This document shows, one piece after another, positions 39,816-50,538 of a stretch of DNA of 64,000 nt (position 1 is its first letter; every line of letters starts with the position of its first letter). This DNA is from Parietichytrium sp. I65-24A. Lineage: Eukaryota; Sar; Bigyra; Thraustochytrida; Thraustochytriidae. The notes beneath the pieces were generated by a model. That model saw only the letters and a program-made list of their open reading frames with translations. It was not told the origin of the DNA and did no database searches. The DNA is taken from assembly GCA_012862575.1 (NCBI GenBank), contig BLSF01000013.1:248001-312000 (forward strand), read 5' to 3'. A program made the translations under genes and the position numbers.

Positions 39816-42272
39816 TCTCTCTTCACAGCTTCGCAAACTGACTCGAACTCGAAGGCCCAGTCTTGCAACCTCGTGTGTCAGCACTCTGTCATGCTCCGTC
39901 TCAAGGGCTTGGAGATGCTTGGAGGACACACGCGATCACGAAGTGTGAGCGAAAGCAAGTGAATGAATGATCTCGACACCTACTGCACGTGGCTAGGCAT
40001 GTTTAGTTTGCTTTGTCCGTGAGTCGCTTTGTACTCAGTGACTACTGGGCGATGTAACGGTGTTAACAGGCACGTGTGTATCTCGAGCGACAAAGACACT
40101 AAAGACGCATTGACAGTCGTGCTGACATGTGCTGACAGTAAAACCAAGCTCGGGTATGATTTTTGTGGAATCAAGTCCACCCAGCCTCTTAGGAGCGAGC
40201 ATTTTCGTAGCATTTCACCGAGTCAATGATGCTACACATCATCCCCCATCTTCTCCATCCGTGCTCCGACTCGGGGATCTTAGTGCAGAGGTGGAAGGAC
40301 ACTTGACTGGACCAATTCTCGACCAATGGTAATATTCTCGACTATCCAGAGCTAAAAAAATGTCTACCGCTAACAGTATTGCCATCCCTTGGATGGGAGG
40401 TGTGCGAAAGAGAATCATTCTCTGATCGAGAGCATCTTGTTGTTCGTTTTTGGACCTTCTTGTTTTGGTGTTGCGTTCCGCATATGCCGCCAGAAGCGTG
40501 CCGCCACCCCTATCGGAAGCCACCAAGTGGAGCCACGAAGTGCAGCGCGAACAAAACCTACTGGAAGGTAGGGTGGCGTGGCACTGCGGAACGAGATTAT
40601 GAGTGATAGCGGGAACAAATATATCGCCGCCAGCTTTGCCGCAGTTTGAGACTGTCCATCAAGCCAGGGACCCATCTGTGAGAAAGAGAGAGAAGCAAGA
40701 AAGACTTGCAGTTGACATTGAGACACGTCCCGGAGCTTTGTGAACAAATTTTTCTTCAGATTCCAGTAAAGTCCCGTCTGGCTTTCATCCTCAAACGGTC
40801 ATCGGAAGCTCTAAATTGACCCACCTGGCAGTTTGTCGAAGAGAAACCCTCTAGCTCGCGCTTTCGTCGTCACTACAAAAAAAACGCACAGATATACCGA
40901 AAAACGTACTTGGGCACAAGATCGATGTTAAGATGCTGTTCTCTTCTCCAGCCAATTGAATATTCCTCCGCATCGATGAACGAGAGTTCCTACTAGACAC
41001 GTTTGACACTCTGCTCTTTCTTTCGATTACTCTCAGCTTTCGCTTTCCGGCATTCTTTTTTGGTCACTTGGAGCAGGCTGAACCTCTTCGAAACCGATCG
41101 TGAGGAATGTTACCGAAACCCAAGATTGCGGGTTATGAAGATCTCGGAAAACCTACGAGCAAACTCCCCGTTTTGACAAATGCGTCGCTTAGCGTCGCGC
41201 TCACATCCATTCAAAATGTAGACTTCTTCAAGTCTTCACGCAAAAGAGCCAATCTGAAATGTCCTTCTCAAAAGACTTGAAAGAGCCATTTTTGAAGAGC
41301 TTACCGTTAGTTGATCATTTGGCGGTTCGAATTGGTAACTTTAAAAGCTCCCTTTCCAAACTTCGAGGAAATAAGTCAAAGTCCCCTCCCAAGCTTCTGA
41401 TTGAGGATTACCAAAAGTTTTTTTTCACCCGATCTGCTGTGCACGGTTTGGTAACGGCCGTGTAAATTGAATGTGTAATGTGTAACGGTAATGTCGCACT
41501 CTTGATTGATTGAAAGGCGAAGTAGTCCTGCTATTAGGTACTAGTACACGTGTACTGTACTCTAGAGAGCAAGTCGGACCGTTTGATTTTGAGGATTCAC
41601 TTTTGCGAGTCAGGTGGCGAATAGTTGTTGCTATGTACTGATGCAATAGAATCTTTGTGAGCATTGTTGTGCCATCCCTTATGGTTCACTCTGTGGTTCG
41701 GGTGCCAAAAGAGAAAAAGGGAATACCTCTCGATCGAAGCATTCTGAAGAAGAAAGATTAATCCTCAGATTGATTCACAATTAAACAACAGCAAGGCCCT
41801 AGCGAACAACGACTTTTGGCGATAGGCGCGAATCAGCATTTTAGGGATGCACGTGAATTTAAGGTTGTCCTCCAACGCTTCTCTGCACTATTCCGCTTTG
41901 ATCTTGACGTCACTCACATCCAGGGCGTTTTTAAAATTCTACAACCCACTCCTTCTTTCAACTAGCCGCTCGGCAGGCGGCCGACTCGGCTGTTGGATTG
42001 CACATGGAAGGACAAAGGGAAGCATGCGTTTATGTTATCTACCCGATCTACTCGAATTAGCTTGAAATGCACCTACGGCCACAATCCCAGTCTCATCCAA
42101 GTTTGGTGCAAGCTGCAATCTGGCACCAAGGTTTCACCAGATCCCAAATCCACAGAACCACAATTGGGCGAGGAAAAAAAGACGAGAACAGTCCTGCAAA
42201 GCGAGACGCAACATCAACTAGGTTTTGGGACAGCTTTGCTTGAAAGGCACGAGCCGAGTTCTGGAACAGACC
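39816..42272. other. Gap between two divergent surface-protein genes
   Basis: About 2.4 kb with no supported gene. It should hold both promoters. A ~25-codon stretch around 41851-41925 reads like part of a retroelement RNase H region, but is too short to call. Confidence 0.5.
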
Positions 42273-44873
42273 ATGTGGCCCTTCTCAACTCGTTTGGCTT
42301 TGCTGGCGGTGGCCTTGCTCAGCAAGGTTTCCGAAGGGGTTGATTGTACAGCATGGCAAATGTGCGATCCAGCGAGCCGCCGCATCCTCTTCATTCTGGA
42401 CGCAAGTCTGAGTATTTCGGCGTCGAAATTCAACTCCGAGATGATTGACTTCGTCATATCCACATTTTGCGGTTTCCGTGATACTAGCCTCGGCGCAGAA
42501 TACGAAGCTGGGGTGATCACTTTCAACGAAGAAATCATCACCAGAATTCCTTTCCAGGTGTTCACGCCAGACACATTTGAGACTGCGATGAACTCGAATG
42601 TTCGCAGTAAGACCGCGCTAAAGTGCTGCACCACGCATGCAGAAGCAGCGATCTTGGCAGGAGAAATGTTTGCTGAGCGAGAGGCGGAGGCTGGCTACAT
42701 GTCTCCAATTGCTTTCTTCATCACTGACGGCACCCCATATGTTAACTACTATTCGGGAGACTACGGTGTAAAGAGCAGCAGCCTCGCGAAGAAGTTTTAC
42801 GAGGACCGCGGCCTGAACTGGAACAACTGGGATGATCCGTACAACAACTACGTCTGGACCCAAAGTGACAAGCTTGCTGCTCGCGATGAGCACCGCATGA
42901 TCTACGGAACCCACCACGTTCCAATGGCAATGAAGGCACTCAAGGACCAAGGAGTTCGTGTTTTCTTCATTGGTGTGCCGCACAAAAACGTAGACAAGGC
43001 TGTCAACATTGACTACTTCAACGGCAAACTCCCAGACCTCGAAGTTTGCTACACAAACACTGACGTGTCGCCTTCCCAGACCAGCTGTGGGACGATGGAG
43101 TACTCTCCACTTGTGTCTGAGCCAGTTGATGACCATGCATTCCGAGTTGATGATTGGACACTGGAGCCACTCGTCGAGAAGGCCCTTGATGTCTTGTGCA
43201 AGCCATACACAAGTGGAGTACCTACGAAAGCGCCAACTCCAGAACCAACTCCTCTCCCAAGCGCAAACCCAACGCCAAGCCCAAGCCTCGGTCCGACCGG
43301 CGGTCCGACCAAAGCCCCAACGAAGGCCCCAACAAAGAGCCCGGTGGAGATTGGGTGCAAAGAAATCACTCGCGACTTGATGATTCTAGTAGATACTTCT
43401 GACTCGATGGACGAGGACAGATACACTAGCGAAATGATGGACATCGTCAAGGGCGCAGCTGTCAACCTTGACTTTTCCTTGGGAAGCAGAGTTGGCGTCG
43501 CCACCTTTGGAAGCCGCAGGAACACGAAGATCCGGATTCCTCTGACAAACTTTGCGTCTCAGGAGGAGTTCAACACTGCCGTGGACGATTCTGTGAGTGT
43601 CGTGGACAAAGAGTGCTGCACGGATTTTGCCGAGGCCTTCGAGATGGTGCAGGAGCATTTTCGGGAGACGTTTATTGATGGACACGACAAGATTTTGCTC
43701 ATTGTTACAGACGGTACTCCATACCAGAACTACGGAAGGGATAAGTGGGAGTTTGCTTCGAAGCGCCCACGAACATCGTTCAACCGTTGCGATTACACCA
43801 TTGACATTGTTCCATCTGTTGCAAGTCAACTGAAAGCTGATGGTGTTAGGATCACATTGGCAGGCGTGCCCAACGTAGATGGACGAGAGCCTCTTGCAGA
43901 TTTCTTCACTGGAAGTCTCGAAGGCCACGAGTGTTGCGTGAATGTCTTGACCAACAAAGCTTGTTTGAAAGACGATGACGAGGTTTGGTGTGCTGGCAAG
44001 TTTGACCCTGAGGAGGAGACAAAGTGCTTGACCTATACTTCGGCAATGGTCGTGTCGGACGGTGCAAGCAACATTTTCACCACTGCGACCTGGGACATCA
44101 CTTCAATCAACGCTGGTATTCAAGATTTAATCTGTAATGCAGAGGCAACGGTGACTCCGCCTCCAACAACTCGCAGCCCTACCACTTCCCCAGGAAATGA
44201 TGATTCGGGGTATGGCGGCTCAGACGGGTCTGAGGATGGATCGGGCGAAGAGCCAGTCGATAGGATCACCATGAAGGGCTTCGACTTTTTGGTGGTCCTG
44301 GATTCGTCCAGGCTAGCGCAGGATCAGATCGACGCTTGCTCAACAAGCGGCAACCAAGACACGTGCACAAATCAGCTCATGAACTTTGCCAACCGCGCCA
44401 GGAAAGACTTTGCTTCACGAGTAACCTCTGGCGACTTCAAGTTTGCTGCCCTGTGGTCCGACTGTTACCGCACTAGATTTATTGGAGGCAGCAATGCATG
44501 GCAGACCTCGCTCTCGAAACAGGTCGACATTGTCCGAAACATGCGAAAGGTAGATTCGCTTGGTCGCCAATGCATCGGCACAACGCTTGCTAAAATCCAA
44601 GAAGTCCTTGAAGCACGTGAAGACACCAGTAGACCCGTTGTGATTCTCTTTTTGGCTCATGAGGGAAGCTTGGCTGACTCTTGTTCAATGAGTTCTTTGC
44701 TCTCCAGTATCGAGGGAACTGCGGAAGTGTATCTCTACGCAGCAACTGTAGGCAGCGACAGTTCGCATCTGAGCCACCTCTCCAACCTTGTTGGAGCTTC
44801 CGACAAGGTTTACGATGCATTTTCCGAATCCGACGACTTTATTACTGCATGCCAAAGCGAATTGGTTGCTTAG
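42273..44873 (+). CDS. Secreted protein with three von Willebrand A domains
   Basis: 866 residues, single exon. The ATG at 42273 precedes a signal peptide (LALLAVALLSKVSEG). VWA1 starts near residue 36 with MIDAS DASLS at 43-47 and a FITDGTPY strand. A Pro/Thr linker at about 316-358 has repeated PTKAPT. VWA2 has MIDAS DTSDS at 374-378 and a matching VTDGTPYQNY strand. A Ser/Gly/Asp linker leads to VWA3 near 670, whose MIDAS is degenerate (DSSRL at 677-681). VWA1 and VWA2 also share a double-Cys (CCTTH or CCTDF) segment, so they arose by duplication. There is no C-terminal membrane helix. VWA domains bind protein ligands through a metal ion, so this is probably an extracellular matrix or adhesion protein. 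PTxAPT linkers are frequent in stramenopile secreted proteins. Confidence 0.92.
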   Translation: MWPFSTRLALLAVALLSKVSEGVDCTAWQMCDPASRRILFILDASLSISASKFNSEMIDFVISTFCGFRDTSLGAEYEAGVITFNEEIITRIPFQVFTPDTFETAMNSNVRSKTALKCCTTHAEAAILAGEMFAEREAEAGYMSPIAFFITDGTPYVNYYSGDYGVKSSSLAKKFYEDRGLNWNNWDDPYNNYVWTQSDKLAARDEHRMIYGTHHVPMAMKALKDQGVRVFFIGVPHKNVDKAVNIDYFNGKLPDLEVCYTNTDVSPSQTSCGTMEYSPLVSEPVDDHAFRVDDWTLEPLVEKALDVLCKPYTSGVPTKAPTPEPTPLPSANPTPSPSLGPTGGPTKAPTKAPTKSPVEIGCKEITRDLMILVDTSDSMDEDRYTSEMMDIVKGAAVNLDFSLGSRVGVATFGSRRNTKIRIPLTNFASQEEFNTAVDDSVSVVDKECCTDFAEAFEMVQEHFRETFIDGHDKILLIVTDGTPYQNYGRDKWEFASKRPRTSFNRCDYTIDIVPSVASQLKADGVRITLAGVPNVDGREPLADFFTGSLEGHECCVNVLTNKACLKDDDEVWCAGKFDPEEETKCLTYTSAMVVSDGASNIFTTATWDITSINAGIQDLICNAEATVTPPPTTRSPTTSPGNDDSGYGGSDGSEDGSGEEPVDRITMKGFDFLVVLDSSRLAQDQIDACSTSGNQDTCTNQLMNFANRARKDFASRVTSGDFKFAALWSDCYRTRFIGGSNAWQTSLSKQVDIVRNMRKVDSLGRQCIGTTLAKIQEVLEAREDTSRPVVILFLAHEGSLADSCSMSSLLSSIEGTAEVYLYAATVGSDSSHLSHLSNLVGASDKVYDAFSESDDFITACQSELVA

Positions 44874-45249
44874 TGGAATAGATCATATATATAAAACTTG
44901 AAATTTTCTTGCTAGATGACATTTGAGCTTTGGAGACATGCCCTTCATTTGGTCCCTCGCGCTATAGGTTTTGTTGGTTCGTGCAACGACCGAATGTCCG
45001 CCACCGTAGAGTCGAGCGAGATGGGTTGGCGTGACTTGCAACATACTTTGTTCCAACACTTGTTTCGTCTGCTGCAGAATTGGCTGGTGAACTCTGTCGC
45101 ATTGCGAAAGAGTGGGAAAATGAGAAAACTAGGAGGCGCAAGTTTGGGTGGGTGGGATATCTTGGCATATAAAACTCAAGCAAAGAAACCCATCAGAAAA
45201 TCAAGATCTCAAATTACCGTCGGATAAAAGCTCAGTGTAAGTAAATGTC
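44874..45249. other. Convergent gap between VWA and SPFH genes
   Basis: 376 bp between two 3' ends. No gene seen. Confidence 0.6.
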
Positions 45250-46174
45250 TCATTTTTTCGTCGAAAGATCTAGGATCGGCTGTACACTCGAGTCACTCGA
45301 GCTGATCAATACAATGGAGGATACAAGGCGTGCCTGGTCGTCTTCAGTAATTTCGACACCCACCTCTTTCAATTTTTTCACAGCATCGGTACTGATCCCC
45401 ACGCTCCCTTGGACGAGGAGGTGCCGAGCATCAATGAGAGCTTTTGCTTGTTGTTGCTTGAGCATATGGGAGGCGATCTCTGGAGCATAGTTGAGCTCAT
45501 CAAGCATGCACGACAGAACGATTGCACCTGCAGTGGAGACGCGGGGCTGAAGACGCTCAAGCATACGAACATTTATGCTCGAAGTTTCAGTCTTCAGCTC
45601 TTCATAACTAAAGTTGCTCACCACACTCTTGAGCACGCTCATCGCCTGCGTCATTACGTACTCGTGTGGGGACTGAACGTTCAAAAGGGCTTGAGTGGGA
45701 TGAATGAATCTGTAGGTGATGACCGCACTAATATTGATCGGATTGCCTCGTGAATCTGTGACTTTCTGACGCGGGATGCTAACACAAAACTGGACCGTAG
45801 GAATGGTCCGGATCTGAGCAATAATTTTCCCAACAAGTTAGCGCAAAACACAAGGGCAAAGCAAAATACTCGCGAGCAAAAGAAAAGAATACGGCAAAGC
45901 GACTTACCTCCCGCCCAACAAGCGGGTGATAGTGACACCCCGGCTCTTTCACTTGGTCGGTGACGACACCAAAATGTAATATGATCGACTCCTCCCGAGG
46001 GTGCTGAATCCACCAGCTTGGCCCGAACATGAGAGGGCAGCACAAGACCCCGCAGAAGGAGCCCAGCCCGCTGCTCGATACTTCGACATCCTTCATTTGT
46101 GCGTCCACGTACGTCGAAAGTCCTCGTTGCATACCGTCCTGTGCAGCCGGGGCTGCCGGCGCCATCTCGCCCAT
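45250..46174 (-). CDS. SPFH/band 7 (stomatin-like) protein, intron-bearing paralog
   Basis: Two exons: 46174-45908 and 45813-45250, giving 276 residues. The intron (45907-45814, 94 nt) is GTAAGT...CAG. Splicing joins 'LVGRE-IRTIPTVQF', and this is confirmed by the alignment with the intact paralog at 47336. A hydrophobic segment near residues 35-55 is followed by the SPFH domain (RESIILHFG-like start, QKVTDSRGNPINISAVITYRF core). A helical region with ELNYAPEIASHMLKQQQAKA comes next, as in stomatins and prohibitins. These proteins form rings or scaffolds on membranes and organise membrane microdomains. It is head-to-head with its paralog across 1.16 kb. The start at 46174 is chosen by frame and by matching the paralog; the ATG three codons later is possible. 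Confidence 0.88.
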
Positions 46175-47335
46175 CTCGCGGCGTCTGCTCAGACAAGGCT
46201 CTTCCACCCGCTTCGCCGCTGCGCAACTCGCGAGCGATCGTCAAAGTGCTCGCGCAAGTTTTGGCGCGCAGAATAGCACTCGCCTTCTGCTTCTCCCTCT
46301 GAAGCGAACACACAGTGCAAGTGTTTCTACAGTGCGCTCCAAATCAGCACAGCGCATTTAGTTAGTTGGCTGTAAATTTTGTGTGGAACGCTGATGCTGG
46401 AAGCAACACGATTCTTCGCTGAGATGCTTGACGATGAATCAAAACCAACGTTCCAACCAATCGCAGTCGTAGTCATAGTCGCAGTCGCATCCGCAGTTGC
46501 AGCCGCTCGCCGCGGTGTACTGACTGTGAGTACAATGGTCATGATGCCCATGCCTATGCTCAAGCTCATGGTCAAGATCACCATTATCATCAGCAGCATG
46601 ATCATCATGATCATGATGGCCGTTACTTCAACGGCTCTCAACTCAGACACTCACTGTCAAACAAACTAAAATTTTGAAGCCTACTACACTACCTCTGCTT
46701 CTCTCTCCCTTCCTTGGCAGCATCAATGGGCTGGCCATCGTTCGCGTTGACGATAGCGAAACCTCGATGATGAGCTCGGTCGTTGCCGCTATCTAGCCTC
46801 GATGCGTTTGCTGCTGCTACTTCGGATCACTTTCGCAAGTTGATTGACGGTCATTCGCACATTGAGGGGTCACAGTGGCATGGCAATGATCCTCGCGCGA
46901 AGCTTATTCTCGAGACGACTTGCGCCAGCATTTAAATGGCCTGGAAGGAACAAGCTCAGGTTGCTGCTGTTCATCGCTGACTTGCAGAGACTACACCCAC
47001 TTGCGGATTTGTGGTCTTTTGTTGCCATCTCTTTTGACAAGTCAGGTGCCACTGTAGGAAAGTTACCGGTAACGTGCTGCTGAAGTACAAGTTTATGTTG
47101 GCAAGCTCGAATCCCAAGATGTGAGCCTAGTGCAAAGCTGGAGTCTCTTCTGAGGGCGGAATGCCGATCACAGTGAGTGAGTGACTCGCAAGTCGATGGT
47201 GTCGATGGGACGTGAAGAGTGGTTGGGTTCCCAAGCAGAAAATCGAGAGCACTGTCCAAAGGAAAGGGAAACAGGGTCGGCAGCGGACCGGGTGCGGTCG
47301 CGTGGCTCAAGCGAGCGGAGGTAGATTGGTGCGCA
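46175..47335. other. Divergent promoter region of the SPFH pair
   Basis: 1.16 kb between two head-to-head paralogs. It holds the CTGACTGTGAGTA motif (46520-46532) and short GTCGCA/GTCATA and CATGATCAT repeats near 46460-46620. No further gene is supported. Confidence 0.55.
46520..46532 (+). promoter_or_regulatory. CTGACTGTGAGTA motif, SPFH divergent promoter
   Basis: Exact 13-mer shared with 2285 and 51344. It lies about 350 bp from the minus-strand start and 800 bp from the plus-strand start. Confidence 0.45.
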
Positions 47336-48235
47336 ATGAAGTCCAACAAAATTGGCGCGGAGGCGGAGAATGCGGCGTCGCCGGTAGTCGCCACAACAAC
47401 AATCGGGTCCGCGGCAGTCGTGACTGCGCCCTTGGAGCAAAGCATGGAGCGAGCCTCGGGAGGGCAGCGCCTATCCGCGATCGATGCTGCAGTGTATGAA
47501 ATGGGCCCGCTCCCTTTCTCGCCAGAGGCAGCGGGCCTGGCCTGGATTCCAGGTATCATGTGTCTTCCGATGACCTTATTAAGTTCGTGGTATGTTTTGC
47601 AACCGCGGAAAGAGGCAGTTGTAATCCACTGCGGACGAATCACTCAGAAACTCGACCAGGAAGGTTGCCACTTTGTCAATGCGTTCTTTCGCGAGATTCG
47701 AGAAATTGAGACAAGTCAGATCTCTTACGACATGAAGAACCAGAAGATTACAGATTTGAGCGGCAACCCGGTGCTCGTCAGTGCAATTCTCACATACCGC
47801 TTCACTGATCCTGCCTCCGCGCTGTTCAATGTCAGCGACCCGAAGGCGTTCGTGACAACTCAGGCAAGTGCGGTTCTCAAGGAAGTCGTCGGTAGCTTCT
47901 CGTACGACCAGCTGAAGGAGGAGACGGACGAGATCTGCGAGAGGTCTGTTGCTATTCTTCAGGAGCGCGTCAACGTCGCAGGGGCGAAGATACTCTCCGT
48001 AAATCTGAACGAACTCAACTACGCCCAAGAAATTGCAGCAAGTATGCTCAAGAAACAGCAGGCTCAAGCTCTCATCGAGGCCCGCGAACTTTTGGTGCAA
48101 GGCGCGGTGGATATCTCGAGGCGGATGATACAAAGTTTGGAGGAGGAACATGTTCCGTTTTCGCACGAGGCGCGCTCAAAGTTGGTGACCGATTTAATTA
48201 TCATGTCTATTGGGGAGAACACCCACGATAAATGA
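47336..48235 (+). CDS. SPFH/band 7 (stomatin-like) protein, intronless paralog
   Basis: 299 residues in one exon; the first ATG of the frame is at 47336. The N-terminal about 65 residues are Ala/Thr-rich. A hydrophobic hairpin-like segment (IPGIMCLPMTLLSSW) precedes the SPFH domain (QPRKEAVVIHCGR, QKITDLSGNPVLVSA). The C-terminal helix has ELNYAQEIAASMLKKQQAQA, as in stomatins. It aligns along its length with the gene at 45250-46174, but has no intron at the matching point (FREIREIE is continuous). A likely role is a membrane scaffold or microdomain protein; the organelle is not clear. An AATAAA lies 30 bp after the stop. Confidence 0.9.
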   Translation: MKSNKIGAEAENAASPVVATTTIGSAAVVTAPLEQSMERASGGQRLSAIDAAVYEMGPLPFSPEAAGLAWIPGIMCLPMTLLSSWYVLQPRKEAVVIHCGRITQKLDQEGCHFVNAFFREIREIETSQISYDMKNQKITDLSGNPVLVSAILTYRFTDPASALFNVSDPKAFVTTQASAVLKEVVGSFSYDQLKEETDEICERSVAILQERVNVAGAKILSVNLNELNYAQEIAASMLKKQQAQALIEARELLVQGAVDISRRMIQSLEEEHVPFSHEARSKLVTDLIIMSIGENTHDK

Positions 48236-48264
48236 AAATTTTCTTGTTTGTTCCTTGCCGTTGA

Positions 48265-48270
48265 AATAAA
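48265..48270 (+). other. Poly(A) signal AATAAA of the SPFH gene
   Basis: Canonical AATAAA 30 bp after the stop codon of the intronless SPFH gene. Confidence 0.6.
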
Positions 48271-48486
48271 ATGACAGCACGGTTATCCGCGGTTTTCCTT
48301 GCAGTCTCCGCCTCCTCTTCCTAGCGGTGACCGGAATTGACTGAGAGTTTCAAGTAGCACAACTCCGATTGAATGTTCGAATAAGACTTGAAGAAATCAT
48401 GGGGAAAGTTTCTTTTTACATTGTGCCAATTATAGAGCGCAACATATGGTACATGCAAGCACATAGAATTGCAATACGTGTTCACT

Positions 48487-50085
48487 TCACTTGCTCGGGT
48501 TCTGAGACTGCCATGCTTGCCACTCAGCCATGTCAAGGGTAGCCGCTGCTCCTGCGCTGGCTGCAATGGTCTCTGCAATGGCGCTCCTCCGGCGCGGGGT
48601 TCGCTGGCGAGTGCGATGCTTGGGCCTCAAGCCTTCTTCGAAATGAGCTGCGTTTTGGTCATGCGCCCCCCCAGTGTCAGAGTAGAATAGAAGGCTGTGC
48701 GGCCCAGCAAAAGCCATGGCCTGACCTTCACTGGGCATAGCCCGGCCCCGGCGGGCGAGATCTCCTTGGGGCTCTCTCGACTTTGCTTCCACCTCTCCAA
48801 AACGAAGTCCATGCAGGAGACCTTCTTCCTCTGGCTCATCGCCCTCTCCAGCGTTATACCTCGGCAGGCTACCGTCGCTCATTGCTCTAGTTTTAGTCTT
48901 TTTCCTGTCGGAGCGTGGCGCTAAAACGTTCGAGTCCACGGCAGGGGAACGGCGGCCGGATTTGGAAGGTAAGTCACTGCGCGACAGCTCACTGGATCCA
49001 ACGTTGAGTGCAAAATCCAGGTTATCCCCTCCGAGTAAATCAGAGGAGCTGTTGGTCGGCGAAAAGAAGTAGTGATTAGCATCGGTCGGAGAGTGTTGTA
49101 AACCAATTGCAGCAGCTGCAGCGGAGCCGACCCCTGAAAGAGACATCATCTCCACGTCTTGCTGAAAAGGATGGCCGGTCGCATACTGCGAATAAGGCAC
49201 GTTCGACGTATCGTAGGGCTTGGCGAACTCGTTCCTGGGGTCATGCTGGTAATTGTCAGACACTTGTAGATCTTGAACTCCGAAGGTCTCCAGATGGTCG
49301 TCTAAATCTGCCTCGACTTTGATGCGGAGCTTAGGTTTGTGTTGGTGCAACTCCCCCTGTTGGTGATGGTCTGGCTTAACAGCGATGGCGTCTTCGCCTT
49401 GGCGCGCGCGGCTGGAGCGATTGAACAAGCTGTTGAGGTTTTGAAGCGCGGACCCCCCAGAGCTACCTCGCCGATGGTGCCGCCCTGGAGGCAGCTGCGG
49501 CAAGTTCATGGTGGCTTCCTCAGCAGAGGGAGGCAGCTGGCCAGGCTCGCCCAGACCGAGCCCTGGCTGTATCAAATCAGGCGAGTAGTTGTTGGCGGTG
49601 AAGAAATTCTCATTCGTTTTCAATGTGAGATCTCTGCTTCGGGCCTCTTCCTCATCGTCAGAAGGGGATCCCAAGATTTCCAACAGGGAAAACTGGGAGG
49701 CAGCCTGCTGGGGGTTCTTGTCCGACCACTGGCGTCCTCGTCGACGCTTCGCCTTCTCGGCAGCCATACGATGGAGTAAGATTCGGAACTGGCTTTCGTT
49801 CTCATACTCTTGCCTCGACTTTGCATACTCGTAGCACAACCTCTCCAGAGCGAGCGTCACCCGGTACTCCCTGCGGCTGTCTCTGGGCTTATCTCCGAGC
49901 CCTTTTTCAATAATGGCGCCGATCCGAATTGCTCCGTGCTGTCGCATCATCACATCCTGCGGTGGGTTTTGCCATGTCAAAGCTGGCGCATCCTCTGGAT
50001 CTGCTGCGGACGTTGAACTCGCCGCTGAGCTCGCCCTGGACCTCGTCCTGCTGTCCCTGCGGGCTGTGCCTCTTTTAGCGGACAT
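48487..50085 (-). CDS. Unrecognised 532-residue protein, mostly disordered
   Basis: Single exon with the first ATG at 50085. I do not recognise the family. Residues 1-45 are Arg/Ser-rich. A probable helical, strongly basic region at about 46-125 (IGAIIEKGLGDK, LALERLCYEYAKSRQEYE, EKAKRRRGRQW) is the only part that looks folded. The rest is Ser/Asp/Gln/His-rich and looks disordered, ending in an Ala-rich segment and AEWQAWQSQ. There is no signal peptide or membrane helix. The composition suggests a nuclear or RNA-binding regulator, but this is only an impression. The long frame and the absence of a rival frame support a real gene. Confidence 0.7.
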   Translation of the reverse strand: MSAKRGTARRDSRTRSRASSAASSTSAADPEDAPALTWQNPPQDVMMRQHGAIRIGAIIEKGLGDKPRDSRREYRVTLALERLCYEYAKSRQEYENESQFRILLHRMAAEKAKRRRGRQWSDKNPQQAASQFSLLEILGSPSDDEEEARSRDLTLKTNENFFTANNYSPDLIQPGLGLGEPGQLPPSAEEATMNLPQLPPGRHHRRGSSGGSALQNLNSLFNRSSRARQGEDAIAVKPDHHQQGELHQHKPKLRIKVEADLDDHLETFGVQDLQVSDNYQHDPRNEFAKPYDTSNVPYSQYATGHPFQQDVEMMSLSGVGSAAAAAIGLQHSPTDANHYFFSPTNSSSDLLGGDNLDFALNVGSSELSRSDLPSKSGRRSPAVDSNVLAPRSDRKKTKTRAMSDGSLPRYNAGEGDEPEEEGLLHGLRFGEVEAKSREPQGDLARRGRAMPSEGQAMAFAGPHSLLFYSDTGGAHDQNAAHFEEGLRPKHRTRQRTPRRRSAIAETIAASAGAAATLDMAEWQAWQSQNPSK

Positions 50086-50492
50086 TATTGCTCGAAAGTG
50101 CCGATCCCGCACAGTGGAAAGGGAAGAAAACGAAAACTGGCGAGAGACCTGCTGAAAGCGCGTTTCGTCTCGGAAGCGAGTCTGTTATCTTCTTTAGTGC
50201 TCTTCCCGCGCCACTTTCTGCAGCGGCGAAACCCGGACTGGTTAAAGTTGACGGTTGGCACTATGGGGCTTGGGGTAACTCTTTGCGCGCTGACACCAAG
50301 CGCCCTCGTAACGCTAGCGAGTCCGCGGGGAGCGCCTCGAGTACGGGCTTGCGGGATATTGCCACCCCACTTTCTGGCCCTTCCAGGTCTGTCTCCTCCG
50401 TCGCCTACAGCTTCGTCTCCGGTCGTCTTCGCGGAGACAGACGTTCACGGTCGAACAACGCGGACTTTGAGCATCCGGTGCGCAAGAAACAG

Positions 50493-50538
50493 CTCACTCA
50501 CTCACTCACTCACTCACTCAATCGATCACTCACTCACT
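50493..50538. repeat. CTCA tetranucleotide microsatellite
   Basis: CTCA/ACTC units with one ATCGAT interruption, followed by a CT-rich tract to about 50730. Confidence 0.9.

Noticed and set aside
41851-41925. About 25 codons resembling the C-terminal part of a Ty3/gypsy-type RNase H
   Set aside because: Too short and isolated. I found no other retroelement parts or terminal repeats near it, so it is at most an old fossil fragment.
46379-46669. Open frame rich in Met, Ile and Val across CAT/ATC repeats
   Set aside because: Low-complexity reading of short tandem repeats in the SPFH divergent promoter; no support for a gene.
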